In this document: piece by piece, positions 1 to 8,095 of the stretch
How the letters are laid out: each line of letters opens with the position of its first letter
How positions within the stretch are numbered: the first letter of the stretch is position 1
Assembly (NCBI RefSeq): GCF_000733295.1
Contig: NZ_JPMI01000423.1
Coordinates: 62,001 to 126,000, forward strand
Direction of reading: 5' to 3'
Source of the DNA: Archangium violaceum Cb vi76
GTDB taxonomy: Bacteria; Myxococcota; Myxococcia; Myxococcales; Myxococcaceae
DNA: 64,000 nucleotides
Made by a program: the position numbers and the translations under genes
The notes under the pieces: model-generated
Told to the model about the DNA's origin: nothing
The model's input: only the letters and a program-made list of their open reading frames with translations
Databases searched by the model: none

Positions 1-97
1 AGTGGCCAGCATTCCGGAGATCGGCGGCGAGCCGCCGAGCGAAAGGCTTGTCATTATGAGAGTGGCTAAGGAACACATGGGCCATGTACGGCAGCAT
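1..97 (-). CDS. TIR-domain-like protein, 5' end only
   Basis: Only the first 32 codons lie in the window and the frame is still open at base 1. After a start MLPYMAH the peptide reads VFLSHSHNDKPFARRLAADL, which is the beta-A strand and following helix typical of TIR/TIR-like domains (SHSHxDKxFARRLAxDL). The start is chosen because GAGGAG lies about 9 bases upstream. TIR proteins in bacteria are commonly NAD-cleaving or signalling parts of defence systems; which effector is attached here cannot be seen. It lies downstream of, and reads the same way as, a stretch of broken genes beside a toxin/immunity cassette. The TIR assignment rests on this short N-terminus alone. Confidence 0.55.
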   Translation of the reverse strand, partial: MLPYMAHVFLSHSHNDKPFARRLAADLRNAGH

Positions 98-181
98 ACC
101 GTGATGTCTCCTCGTCCGTCATCTGTCTCGCAAGAAGCACAGGGGGATGCGGCCGGTCTGGAGGCGAGAAGGGGAGCAACG

Positions 182-532
182 TCAGGTGATGGCTGGTGTG
201 GCGCGGCGGACTTGGCCGGTGCCAGCGCATGGGTCACACGACGTGGGGACCAAGCATATGCCCCCGTCGAGCAGTTCGCCATCCCCAGTGCTGCCGCAGA
301 TCCGGCATCGCTCCACGCTCGTGGCGGCGGTCCTGCGGGCAAGGAAGAGCTCCCGCTCGAGCTGTGAGCGCATACCCCCGACGTCCACGCCGAGTAGCCG
401 CGCCGATCGCCGAGGCTGGTGGCGTCCCGGTGCCGGAGGGCCCAGTCATTGTATGTGGCCTGGAGGAGCGTCGCCCGCCGCAGCTGGGCCTCAGCCGCGT
501 CCAGTTGGGCCTGGATGGACGCCTGCTGCATC
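182..532 (-). pseudogene. Frameshifted remnant with a CxxC...CxxC zinc-ribbon-like end
   Basis: Two overlapping minus-strand frames each look coding over only part of their length. The first starts at the ATG at 532 (MQQASIQAQLDAAEAQLRR) with G/C-rich third positions to about base 395. Coding character then moves to another frame that runs to a TGA at 182-184 and contains CRICG and, about 27 residues later, CDPCAGTG, a zinc-ribbon or DnaJ-like knuckle pair. The simplest reading is one gene of about 115 codons with a frameshift near 390-395. A separate small gene starting at GTG 388 is possible. No family is recognised. Its first ATG overlaps the stop of the preceding ankyrin fragment (TGATG). 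Confidence 0.3.
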
Positions 533-710
533 AGCCGTGAGCGCAGTGGCAAGGCAGCTCAACAATTGAGAGTTCGTTGATGGCCACATGCTGCGGACGC
601 AAACCCGGCAACTGCGCTTGCGGCTCGTCCGGATCGGCACCACCGGCCAGCAGCGCCTTGACCCGGGATGCATCGTGCTGTTCGAGCGCCGCGAGGAGTT
701 CTTTCGACAT
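531..710 (-). pseudogene. Truncated ankyrin-repeat protein (59 aa)
   Basis: The peptide starts MSKELLAALEQHDASRVKAL and continues LLAGGADPDE, the classic opening of an ankyrin-repeat protein (helix pair then GADP/N turn). It also has HVAINEL, where a second repeat would begin, but after that the match is lost and the frame ends at residue 59 with a cysteine/histidine-rich tail that looks like read-through of unrelated DNA. Ankyrin proteins of this kind often occur as immunity-like genes in toxin islands. Its place directly downstream of a toxin/immunity pair, and the broken frame after it, suggest a recombination scar. Whether the 59-residue peptide is made is unknown. Confidence 0.45.
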
Positions 711-773
711 GGCTCACAGATCCGCCATCGGATGACCAGACGCGCAATTCTGGGCTGACGTTTGTTGGGCGTT

Positions 774-1109
774 CTAAAGAACGTGCAGATCGTCCACTTC
801 AACGGTGTAGGCTTCGCCCTGTTTGATCGCCGTCACCGAAAGTGTCAGGTCGCTGCGGCCTTCCTCCCGGGTCCACAAAGGTACATCAAGGGTGACCGCA
901 TCCGGCTGAGATGTCTGCTCATGGATAGCTACAAGCCTCTCACCGTCAGATGGCATGGGAACAAGAGTCCGCCCATACTGCTCGACAGCAGTTCTCAACT
1001 CCGCTTCGGTCAGGCGCCCTGCTCGGCCATCCGCTGCGATCGCCGCATACCGTCCTGCCGCCAGATCCTCTATCAGGCGCCGAACCTGACCCATCAATTT
1101 CACGTCCAC
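774..1109 (-). CDS. Immunity protein of cassette 1, DUF7668-like
   Basis: This 111-residue cytoplasmic protein has no signal peptide or membrane segment. Residues 77-88 read PLWTREEGRSDL, the signature I associate with DUF7668, a small domain found as a probable immunity protein beside polymorphic toxins. The N-terminal half is helical (MGQVRRLIEDLAAGRYAAI). It starts with GTG 11 bases after the toxin stop, and its AGGAGG overlaps the toxin's TAG, so the two are translated as a pair. By analogy with SitI proteins it should bind and neutralise the toxin's C-terminal nuclease inside the producer and kin. The pairing is inferred from position; the DUF assignment from the motif. Confidence 0.6.
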   Translation of the reverse strand: MDVKLMGQVRRLIEDLAAGRYAAIAADGRAGRLTEAELRTAVEQYGRTLVPMPSDGERLVAIHEQTSQPDAVTLDVPLWTREEGRSDLTLSVTAIKQGEAYTVEVDDLHVL

Positions 1110-1116
1110 AGTGCAG

Positions 1117-1122
1117 CCTCCT
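1117..1122 (-). promoter_or_regulatory. Shine-Dalgarno embedded in the toxin stop codon
   Basis: On the minus strand the toxin's TAG runs straight into AGGAGG (TAGGAGG), with 7 bases before the GTG of the immunity gene. This is a full-consensus ribosome site sharing bases with the upstream stop. It fixes the GTG at 1109 as the immunity start and implies termination-reinitiation coupling of toxin and antidote. Confidence 0.75.
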
Positions 1123-2500
1123 ACCGATTGCCGGGGATTCTGGTCGGTGTTGATGGCGTGACGCCGATCGATTTGAAGTAGTCATCGGCGCGGCCAATGA
1201 GCGTTTGTGCCTCCTCAGGAGACAGCCCTGCGCGTCGCAGGGCCTCATAGGCGATCCTGCGCTCGTCAGCGTAGGTCCCTCCCCCGGCCTGACGCTGAGC
1301 CTGAGTCGCCTCATAGTGTGCAGTGCCAACGCGCGTCGATGGACCATTCAGCTCAACGGCTGGAGCTGAACGACTGTCATATCCGGGCAGCTCTCGAACG
1401 GCGGCATCTTGAATCACATGGTGAGAGTCCTTGATGCCAGCATTCTTGAGCTCACCGTAGGTTCCTGCTCTGAATCTTCCTACGGCGCTGCTGCTCGAAC
1501 TGTCGCGAGCCGCCATGGCGACTGCGTTGGGGGCCAGCGCGATGGTGACGCCCTCGGCAGTGATGGCGACCGACTCCACCTGAGCCAGCGCTGGGGCCGT
1601 GAAGCGGATGTTCATCTGCGTCTCGGCCAACACCTCAGCCTGCCCGGTCCCAGTCAACTTCGGCAGGGCCGCCGCCATCCCCGAAGCCGTGTTCCCCAGG
1701 GCCACCGTGCCCAGCATGACGAAGGCTCGTGCCGCCTTCTCCCCCATCGTGTTCCCAAACTTCTCTCCGGACGCGGAGATGCCCTCGAAAGTAGTGGCCT
1801 CATCCACTTCCTTCATAAGTACCAGCCACCCATCAATGAGGCGCCACACCGTGTCCCAGCCCAGGTAGGCCATGGCCCCCAGCGTCATCAGCGCGGCGAT
1901 GCCCTTGCTCACCGGCTCGGGCAGTGCGAGCAAGATGGCGTACATCGTCAGGCCGCCCACGACCGTGGCCACCACCGCCTGGGGGTTCACCAGCCTGGCC
2001 AGTTCCTCCTTCATCGCCCTCAGTACCTCGCGGTGAGCAATCGCCATGGCCAGCGCATACCTGGCATCCCCATCCAGGAATGGCTTGTCCACCAGCAGGC
2101 GCAGGCAATCTCCACCCCCCCACGTGTGCTCACACCACAGCAGGTAGCAGCGCTTGAGTTCCTCGTCCTCGGGCAACAGGCGCAGGTTCCTGTTGTTCCC
2201 CGGCGCCGAGGCAATGAGGCGTTGGCTCCCGCCTTCGTACCGGTACCAGCCGCTGCGCTCGGGAATTCCAAACACCCGCCGAGCATTCTCCAGGGGCCGC
2301 TCGACTGAAGGCACAGCGGGGCCATGTTGCGCGACGGCCTTCTTGAACTCCTTTTCGCTCACCGCCACCGGCTCCGCGTTGCGGCGAGGCGTGTGGACAA
2401 TGGGTTCGCCCAGGCCCGTGTCCAAGCGGACGACGGCCCTCGTTGAGGCGCTGCACCCCGAGAGCAACACGAACAGCAGCAGCACCCCAGAGCGCGGCAT
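1121..2500 (-). CDS. sitA5-like: SitA5-type polymorphic toxin lipoprotein, SHH-nuclease-like C-terminus (cassette 1)
   Basis: A 459-residue secreted lipoprotein. The chosen ATG has AGGAGG 6 bases upstream; an in-frame ATG 24 bases earlier lacks one. A hydrophobic signal ends in LLSGC, giving lipidated Cys16. Residues about 20-340 match the delivery part of the cassette 3 toxin (VVRLDTG, ENARR, DGDARYALAMA, LPEPVSKGIAAL, GWDTVW). From about residue 345 the sequence changes to a separate domain with DSHHVIQDAA, resembling the Tox-SHH (HNH/Endo VII) nucleases. In Myxococcus, SitA lipoproteins are spread by TraA/TraB-dependent outer-membrane exchange and kill recipients lacking SitI. The family call comes from overall pattern; the nuclease activity is inferred. 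Confidence 0.75.
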   Translation of the reverse strand: MPRSGVLLLFVLLSGCSASTRAVVRLDTGLGEPIVHTPRRNAEPVAVSEKEFKKAVAQHGPAVPSVERPLENARRVFGIPERSGWYRYEGGSQRLIASAPGNNRNLRLLPEDEELKRCYLLWCEHTWGGGDCLRLLVDKPFLDGDARYALAMAIAHREVLRAMKEELARLVNPQAVVATVVGGLTMYAILLALPEPVSKGIAALMTLGAMAYLGWDTVWRLIDGWLVLMKEVDEATTFEGISASGEKFGNTMGEKAARAFVMLGTVALGNTASGMAAALPKLTGTGQAEVLAETQMNIRFTAPALAQVESVAITAEGVTIALAPNAVAMAARDSSSSSAVGRFRAGTYGELKNAGIKDSHHVIQDAAVRELPGYDSRSAPAVELNGPSTRVGTAHYEATQAQRQAGGGTYADERRIAYEALRRAGLSPEEAQTLIGRADDYFKSIGVTPSTPTRIPGNR

Positions 2501-2650
2501 ATGGAGCCTCCTGGCCAGGGCCATTACAGGGGAGCCAGGATATGCCCGTCAATCACGGGAGCTCGCGGACACCTGGCGCGGAGGGAATGGCAGCCCTTCG
2601 AGCCATCTGTCACTACCGAAGTGCAGGAGCGCCAGAAAACCGGAGCAGGC

Positions 2651-3688
2651 TCATCTCGACGTCGCCCTCGGTGGCAGCGCCAGGGGCCACAGCTGGGCCA
2701 GGTCACTCCGCAGCGCGGCGGCGCTCGGATAGCGCTGCTCCGGATGCTTCTGCATCAGCTTGAGCACCACGTGCTCGAAGGGCTCGGGCAGGCTCGGGGT
2801 GAGGGTGCGCGGAGGCACGGGCGGCTGTTGCACGTGCAGGAACATGAGCGGCACCGGCTGCGGGTGACGGAAGGGCAACTGCCCGGTGAGCAGCTCATAC
2901 GCCACCACGCCCAGCGAATAGAGATCCGTCGCGGGTGTCACCGGGTGCGCGCCGGAGATCTGCTCGGGAGCCATGTACTCGGGAGTCCCGAGCACCGCGC
3001 CCTGCGCCGTCACTCCCGCCACGTGCGAGCTCTTCGCGAGCCCGAAGTCCATCAGCTTGAGGATGCCCGGCTTCGTGAGGAAGAGGTTGCCCGGCTTGAC
3101 GTCTCGGTGCAGCACGCCGCGCCCGTGCGCATGCTCCAGCGCCGCCGCCGCGTGGGTGAGCCACCGCAGCGACTCGGCCAGCGTGGGCCGGGTGCCCATC
3201 AAGCGGCGCTTGAGATCCATCCCCACCAGCAACTCCGTGGTGAGGAAGTGCCGGTCCCCATCCATTCCCACGTCATACACCCGCACGATGTTGGGATGAG
3301 CCAACCCCCGCACGTGCTCCACCTCCTGGCGGAAGCGGGCGATCTGCGACGCGTCCGCGCCCGGCACGGCCAGCACCTTGAGCGCCAGGTGCGCTCCCGA
3401 GGTGAGCTCAATCACCTCGTGCACCATGGCGCTCCCTCCGGAGCCCAACCAACGCTCCACCTGGTAGCGCCCGGCCACCACCTGCCCCGGGATGAGCCCG
3501 CGCACCACCGGCTGCCCCTGTGGCTGCGCATCCACCGGATGCTCACTGCTACCGAGCAACAGCGTGCGCGCGGGTCCGCTCCCCCGCGACTCGCGCGAGG
3601 GCGGCGGTACGGCCACGGGAGGCGGCACCACCGCCCCCTCCTCGGGATTCAGGTACGCCACCCCGCTGTCGTGCTCCTCGTCCGTCAC
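2651..3688 (-). CDS. Serine/threonine protein kinase
   Basis: This 345-residue Hanks-type kinase starts at a GTG with GGAGG 6 bases upstream. A proline-rich N-terminus (about residues 1-70) precedes the kinase domain: glycine loop LGSGGSAMV (81-89), ATP lysine in LALKVL (104), catalytic HRDVKPGN (194-201), DFG (214-216) and an APE-like MAPE. All key residues are present, so it should be active. There is no transmembrane helix or sensor domain, so it is a soluble kinase, unlike many PASTA-type kinases. It begins 27 bases after the metallo-beta-lactamase gene and is probably co-transcribed with it. Its substrate is unknown. Confidence 0.92.
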   Translation of the reverse strand: MTDEEHDSGVAYLNPEEGAVVPPPVAVPPPSRESRGSGPARTLLLGSSEHPVDAQPQGQPVVRGLIPGQVVAGRYQVERWLGSGGSAMVHEVIELTSGAHLALKVLAVPGADASQIARFRQEVEHVRGLAHPNIVRVYDVGMDGDRHFLTTELLVGMDLKRRLMGTRPTLAESLRWLTHAAAALEHAHGRGVLHRDVKPGNLFLTKPGILKLMDFGLAKSSHVAGVTAQGAVLGTPEYMAPEQISGAHPVTPATDLYSLGVVAYELLTGQLPFRHPQPVPLMFLHVQQPPVPPRTLTPSLPEPFEHVVLKLMQKHPEQRYPSAAALRSDLAQLWPLALPPRATSR

Positions 3689-3715
3689 GGCAGCCTCCCC
3701 TCCCCTCGCGCGGCC

Positions 3716-4903
3716 TCAGCCCGCGAGCAGCGACACGTTGGAAGGCACGCCATTGCCCTCGATGTCCAGGTGGGGCGTGGGCAGGTTGTACTCGGCGGCG
3801 GCCGTGGTGGCCTCCATCATGATGGGACCGGCGATCTCCGGTGGCTCCCCGTGGCACAGCAGATCCACCACGTGCTCCACCGTCCAACGCCCCAGCCGCT
3901 GGATGGAGATCTGTCCGTTCTGTACCTTCGCCGTCTCGGCCAGCTCCGTGCTGCCCATCAGCTTCTCGTCCACCGACTGGCCCAGGTAGCCGCGCGCCAG
4001 CGTCATCACCCGCTCCAGCACCGCGTTCCACGCCTGCAGGTGCGAGCGATCCTGCGCCTCGTCCATGATGTCCAGGCCCACCGGCAGCTTCTCCATCCGG
4101 TCCAGGAACGTCTGGATGAGCGGCCCACGGATGAGGCGCCCGTGCTGCGGCGCGATGATCTCCACCGCCGGCTCCAGAGCGCGGATGACGGCCACCGCGC
4201 GCTGCAGTGCCAGGTTCACCGGCATATAGATTTGATGGAAGGCGCGGATGCCATTCCAATCCGACTCATCCGCCCACAGGCCCTGCGCGTTGACGTCCGT
4301 GACACCGCCGAACAGATCGCCCGTGAAGAGCACGCGGGTCTCCGGGTCGTACAGCATCACCGCGCCGCGGAAGTGGCAGAAGGGCGAGGGCACGGGCATC
4401 AGCCGGTGGCCGGTGGGCACGTTGAGCCCGTGGCTGAACTTCTCCGTGGCGATGAAGCGGCCGCGCGGCAGGTTCTGGTGGACGATGAGCCGCCAGGTGT
4501 CCTCCGAGCAGAGGATGCCGGCCTTGGGCGCGTAGCGCGCCGAGATGATGCTCGCCGACGAGCCCACGTCCGGATCCTGGTGGTTGATGAAGACGGCGCT
4601 GATCCGATCCAACCCGCCGATGAGCGACGTCACCTTGGTGGACACCTGGGCGAAGTCACTGCTCGAGCCCGGGTCGATGAGCAGGTTGAACTCGTTGGGG
4701 CGGCCCGTCTTCGGGTCCGTGCCCCGGAAGCGGCGCAGGTACGGGTTGGCGTAGAAGATGTTGCCGGGGTCGCGCTTGCCCACCCAGAAGGTGTCCGGAG
4801 CGATCTCCACGGGAACGAGCCGCAGGTCGTTGCTCTGGCTGTCGGAGGGACTGACGTTACTCGGCGGGGGATTGCGATTCGGGAACGCCTGGACGCTGCT
4901 CAT
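3716..4903 (-). CDS. Metallo-beta-lactamase-fold protein with ODP-type di-iron site
   Basis: 395 residues from the ATG used here; the ribosome site is weak. The fold resembles the oxygen-binding di-iron (ODP) or flavodiiron beta-lactamase domain. Visible signatures are DTFWVG and PYLRRFRG near the N-terminus, the metal loop NHQDPDVGSS, CHFRGAVMLYDPETRVLFTGD, and the late histidine in PQHGRL. The loop has HxDxD where flavodiiron proteins use HxExDH. There is no flavodoxin domain, so it is not a complete flavodiiron reductase. ODP proteins bind oxygen at a di-iron centre, and some act in redox sensing. A C-terminal stretch of about 120 residues is unassigned. Being followed by a kinase gene suggests a sensing role, but this is inference. 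Confidence 0.72.
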   Translation of the reverse strand: MSSVQAFPNRNPPPSNVSPSDSQSNDLRLVPVEIAPDTFWVGKRDPGNIFYANPYLRRFRGTDPKTGRPNEFNLLIDPGSSSDFAQVSTKVTSLIGGLDRISAVFINHQDPDVGSSASIISARYAPKAGILCSEDTWRLIVHQNLPRGRFIATEKFSHGLNVPTGHRLMPVPSPFCHFRGAVMLYDPETRVLFTGDLFGGVTDVNAQGLWADESDWNGIRAFHQIYMPVNLALQRAVAVIRALEPAVEIIAPQHGRLIRGPLIQTFLDRMEKLPVGLDIMDEAQDRSHLQAWNAVLERVMTLARGYLGQSVDEKLMGSTELAETAKVQNGQISIQRLGRWTVEHVVDLLCHGEPPEIAGPIMMEATTAAAEYNLPTPHLDIEGNGVPSNVSLLAG

Positions 4904-5102
4904 ACGGGCACTCGACTCGTGGGGATGTGGGGCCCCCGGGGAAGGGGCGGGAACACCCCTCCCGTAGCAAGGCGTGGGCCGCCCCGGCGTCGGAGTGCGC
5001 TGTCCTCCCGTGGACGCAACCGCTGCGCGGCCGCGCGGCACACGACCGCAAATCGTGCGCCGTCCCCATGCTCCGGGGAAACCCCTCCGAACAGTCCCGC
5101 TT

Positions 5103-6371
5103 CTACGGAGCCCTGGGGGCCGCCGGCTGTCCGGACAGGCCACCCAGGACCCCCTCGGCCTCGGCCACGTCCCGGGCGTACTCCTCCAGGTAGCGCCGGC
5201 GCTGCTCGCTGTCCCACTCGGCCTCGGAGAAACGCTCCAACGCGTATGGCTGGGTGGTGTGCACGGAACCGTAGAGCCCCTTCACCAGCTCGCGATCCGG
5301 ATCTCCCTGCTCCCGGAGGAGGAAGCCCTCCACGTCGCGCAGCCGCAGGGGGAAGTCGGGCTTCTTGTCGTGGAGCAGCAACCCGAAGAGCTCGAAGCGC
5401 ACCTCGCGGGCGCCGGCCTCCAACTCCTCGTTGAACTCCAGATAAGCCAAGGGAATGCCCGCCTCGTCATCCACGCGGCCCGCCATCACGTAGCGGCCGG
5501 GCTTGCGCACCTGCAGGCCCACGTAGAGCTGGAGCGAGCCCTTCTCGATGACCTCGCGCACCCGGCCGGTGAAGGTGGCGGGCGCGGCGGGGGTGAAGAC
5601 GATGTCGAAGAAGGCGCCCCCCTCGGCACTGCCGTTGGCGCGCACGCGGAACTCGACGCGCAGCGTGCCCTCGAACATGGCGAAGCCCTGGCGCGAGGGC
5701 TGGAAGCTGCCCGTCCACATGCCGTCCCCGGCCACGTCGTCGCCATTGCGGCCGGTGTCGTTGAAGTCCAGGGGGACGGGGGTGGCCTGCCCGGCGCCCG
5801 CCATGTGCGGGGCCTCTCGGGCCACGGCGGAGTGCACCTCGCACGGCAGCGGCTGGCCGGAGCTCGCGTTCTCGCAGCCCACGAAGAAGCGCACCACCTC
5901 GTCGCCCACGACGTAGACCTTCTCCTGCTTCAACTTCAGCGCGATGTCTCCCTTGTCCTTGTCCAGGGGCTGCTTGCGCTCGGGCGACTGCGGATACACC
6001 AGGTCCGGGTGCTCCTCGATGGGCCGCGACTCATGCGGGTAGCGCGTGGACTTCCGGTAGGAGTCCAGGGTGAAGCGGGCCCGCTCCAGACGCTTCTCCC
6101 ACAACTGCCGCTGCGCCTCGCGCTCGAGCTCCTCGGGCGACAGGGCGGGCTGGACAGGGCGCTGGGCGGAGACCGCGGACGGCCGTGCCGGCCCGCGCGA
6201 CGGTGGCTCGGCCTGGGTACCGCTGGAGACCTCGGGACCGGGCGCGGACGAGTCCGCCGCACCCGGCCCGGGACGAATGAGCCCCACGGAGAGCAACACC
6301 CCCCCCACTCCCAGCACGAGAGGAACGAGCAAGAGGAGCCAACGGCCACGGCGGGAAGGGGGCTGATTCAT
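5103..6371 (-). CDS. Membrane-anchored choice-of-anchor X-type protein
   Basis: 422 residues. A short basic start followed by a hydrophobic segment (about residues 10-31) forms a signal anchor. Next comes a Pro/Ala/Ser-rich spacer to about residue 75, a charged helical part, then a beta-rich C-terminal half with DDVAGDGMWTG and related turns. This arrangement fits the choice-of-anchor X family that is abundant in myxobacteria; the assignment is from overall look and the DxxxGDGxWTG-like loop. Such proteins are surface or periplasmic and their function is not known. The gene follows the secreted hydrolase by 30 bases in the same direction. Confidence 0.6.
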   Translation of the reverse strand: MNQPPSRRGRWLLLLVPLVLGVGGVLLSVGLIRPGPGAADSSAPGPEVSSGTQAEPPSRGPARPSAVSAQRPVQPALSPEELEREAQRQLWEKRLERARFTLDSYRKSTRYPHESRPIEEHPDLVYPQSPERKQPLDKDKGDIALKLKQEKVYVVGDEVVRFFVGCENASSGQPLPCEVHSAVAREAPHMAGAGQATPVPLDFNDTGRNGDDVAGDGMWTGSFQPSRQGFAMFEGTLRVEFRVRANGSAEGGAFFDIVFTPAAPATFTGRVREVIEKGSLQLYVGLQVRKPGRYVMAGRVDDEAGIPLAYLEFNEELEAGAREVRFELFGLLLHDKKPDFPLRLRDVEGFLLREQGDPDRELVKGLYGSVHTTQPYALERFSEAEWDSEQRRRYLEEYARDVAEAEGVLGGLSGQPAAPRAP

Positions 6372-6401
6372 GGGGATACATCCAATGCTGCCAGAAACGG
6401 C

Positions 6402-7277
6402 CTACTTGGCGTAGTTGACCATGTCGGTGCGCACGGGCCCGACGATGCCCGCCCAGTTGCCGGCGGCGTAGTGATCGTAGGACTCGCCGTCATCGCGCAG
6501 CTCGACCGTGTGGTAGCTCCACTTGGCCTTGCCGTTGCTGGTGGCCGTGGTGCCGGTGTTCAGCGTGCCGTCGCAGAACCAATCGCCCGGGTTGCAGAAG
6601 CCGCCGGTCGCGGAGACGCCGCCAGTGGAGTGGTACGACACGGCCTCGTCATCCTGGCCGGGGAGCACGCCGGAGTAGGCCGTGCCCCTGGCGCCGGCGA
6701 ACATGTAGAACCAGATGGAGCGCGTGGTGTTGTGGTTGTACATGCCGCGCGCCGTGGAGGTGACCAGGTCGCTGGTGAGCGGCTCGCTCGTGGCCCAGTC
6801 GCCGTAGTTGGCCAGCTCGCTGCCGCCGCCGGCGCCCGAGGCCACGTCCACCCACTTGATGTTCCAGCCCACCTGGGTGCCACCGGCGTTACCGCACACG
6901 CCAGAGGAGTTGGGGACGGCGTTCTTCTTGTTGCGCGTGGAGCCGCCGTACATGGACAGCGCGTAGCCGATCTGCAGGTTGCCCGCGCTGTGCGCCGCGA
7001 TGTAGCACCAGTTGCTGCCGGTGCAGAAGCAGTCGAGCGCGTCACGGACGCGGTAGTTCTCCACGGAGATCTTCTGCGTGCCGTTCCAGTTCACGGCCTT
7101 CTTGTTGATGCCGGCCGCGGTGCTGCTCGGGCCCCAGTAGCTGAAGTCGGTGTAGTTGCCCGCCTTCGTGCTGCCGCCGTTCCGGCCGTGGATCCACAGC
7201 GTGTAGTTGGTGGCCGACGCCTCCGCGCCCACCAGGGCGGTGGCGGCGATGATGGCCGTGCTCAAAAGCTTCTTCAT
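6402..7277 (-). CDS. Secreted alpha/beta-hydrolase-like protein
   Basis: 291 residues beginning with a clear Sec signal peptide (MKKLLSTAIIAATALVGAEA, cut near residue 22) and a strong AGGAGG before the ATG. The mature part starts TLWIHGRNGG, the HG oxyanion-type strand of alpha/beta hydrolases, and has IAAHSAGN, a nucleophile elbow with AHSAG in place of the usual GxSxG. Possible acid and histidine positions are GQDDE and YDHYAAG or SYHSTG. Several Cys residues (DCFCTGSNWC, GFCNPGDWFC) could form disulfides outside the cytoplasm. The likely role is an extracellular esterase or lipase; the substrate is unknown. It heads a possible run with the downstream anchor-X gene. Confidence 0.65.
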   Translation of the reverse strand: MKKLLSTAIIAATALVGAEASATNYTLWIHGRNGGSTKAGNYTDFSYWGPSSTAAGINKKAVNWNGTQKISVENYRVRDALDCFCTGSNWCYIAAHSAGNLQIGYALSMYGGSTRNKKNAVPNSSGVCGNAGGTQVGWNIKWVDVASGAGGGSELANYGDWATSEPLTSDLVTSTARGMYNHNTTRSIWFYMFAGARGTAYSGVLPGQDDEAVSYHSTGGVSATGGFCNPGDWFCDGTLNTGTTATSNGKAKWSYHTVELRDDGESYDHYAAGNWAGIVGPVRTDMVNYAK

Positions 7278-7590
7278 GAGAGAGCGCCTCCTGCTCTTGC
7301 TTCCAAGGGGGTACCCGCCCGGCTGAGTGCCAGGCAGGCAAGGCCATTCTACTCGTGCATTCTCAAAAAACGAAAACCTTCCATTCCCATGAAACGAGAG
7401 ATTCCTGACTCAACGAGTCAGAGCGGGATTCCTCGACACGCCGCGTCAATGAGGGAGGGGCGCCGGACAGGAGAGCGGGCGCCGTGTGTGCCGGGTGGGG
7501 AGGGGACGGGTGGGGGGGCAGGTCCGGGACGCGGGGCGCGGATGCCTAGCTTGAATCCCGTCCTCTCCACCCTTTGAGGAGGCCCTGCCC
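7278..7590. other. Divergent intergenic region
   Basis: 313 bases between the secreted hydrolase (minus) and the redoxin (plus). No gene was seen. The middle, about 7340-7430, is distinctly A/T-richer than its surroundings (runs of A near 7368-7377), as expected of back-to-back promoters, and contains one clear inverted repeat described separately. The part next to the redoxin is very G-rich and low in complexity. Confidence 0.6.
7405..7421. promoter_or_regulatory. Inverted repeat CTGACTC-aac-GAGTCAG
   Basis: A perfect 7-base inverted repeat with a 3-base spacer lies in the A/T-rich middle of the divergent region between the hydrolase and redoxin genes. The size and placement suit a dimeric regulator's operator. 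No cognate regulator is adjacent, so this is a candidate only. Confidence 0.35.
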
Positions 7591-8073
7591 ATGTCCTCGA
7601 TGGATGTTCCCCTGACGCTGTTGGATCCCGAAGGCGGTTGGATCAATGCCCCCGTGCACGTGCACGACCTGAGGGGCCGGCCCACGCTGCTGTACTTCTG
7701 GTCCGAGCTGAGCAAGACGAACCAGGAGCAGTTGCCGCTGGTGAAGACGCTGCTGGACGAGTTCATCCCCAAGGGGCTCCAGGTGATTGGCGTCCACGTC
7801 CCGATGGAGGGCGAGGATCTGGGCCATGCGCTGGACACCAACGACATCGAGGCCATCGTGAAGCGGATGGGCTTCCGGCACCCGGTGGCGGTGGACGACG
7901 GCTCGATGGAGCAGGCGTACGGGGTGGAGGAAGTGCCCACGTTCCTGGTGTACGACGCCTTCGGCATCCTGCGCCTGCGGGTGGCGGGAGAGGCGGCGAC
8001 GAACCCCGAGTTGAGGCGGCTGTTGGAGCGGCTCACCGGCCCCGAGGCCACCTCCGGCGCGTTCGCGCCCTGA
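7591..8073 (+). CDS. Redoxin/TlpA-like protein without the CxxC
   Basis: 160 residues with a thioredoxin-like layout: an N-terminal strand LTLLDPEGGW, then RPTLLYFWSELSKTNQEQLP where TlpA and thioredoxins carry WCxxC, a central strand QVIGVHVP, and the cis-proline loop VEEVPTFLVYD. Both active-site cysteines are replaced (SELSKT), and there is no cysteine anywhere in the protein. It therefore cannot do thiol-disulfide exchange and is more likely a binding or structural member of the fold. There is no signal peptide, so it is cytoplasmic. The SDR gene follows after 22 bases. Confidence 0.75.
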   Translation: MSSMDVPLTLLDPEGGWINAPVHVHDLRGRPTLLYFWSELSKTNQEQLPLVKTLLDEFIPKGLQVIGVHVPMEGEDLGHALDTNDIEAIVKRMGFRHPVAVDDGSMEQAYGVEEVPTFLVYDAFGILRLRVAGEAATNPELRRLLERLTGPEATSGAFAP

Positions 8074-8095
8074 CCCCCCGCGCACGAGGAACGAC

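Noticed and set aside
7327-7332. TGGCAC on the minus strand before the secreted hydrolase, like a sigma-54 -24 box
   Set aside because: The matching GC at -12 is absent (GG-N10-GG instead), so no sigma-54 promoter is claimed.
2501-7577. Very long plus-strand open frames opposite the kinase, metallo-beta-lactamase, anchor-X and hydrolase genes
   Set aside because: They have shadow-type composition and no motifs, while the minus-strand genes have full catalytic signatures.
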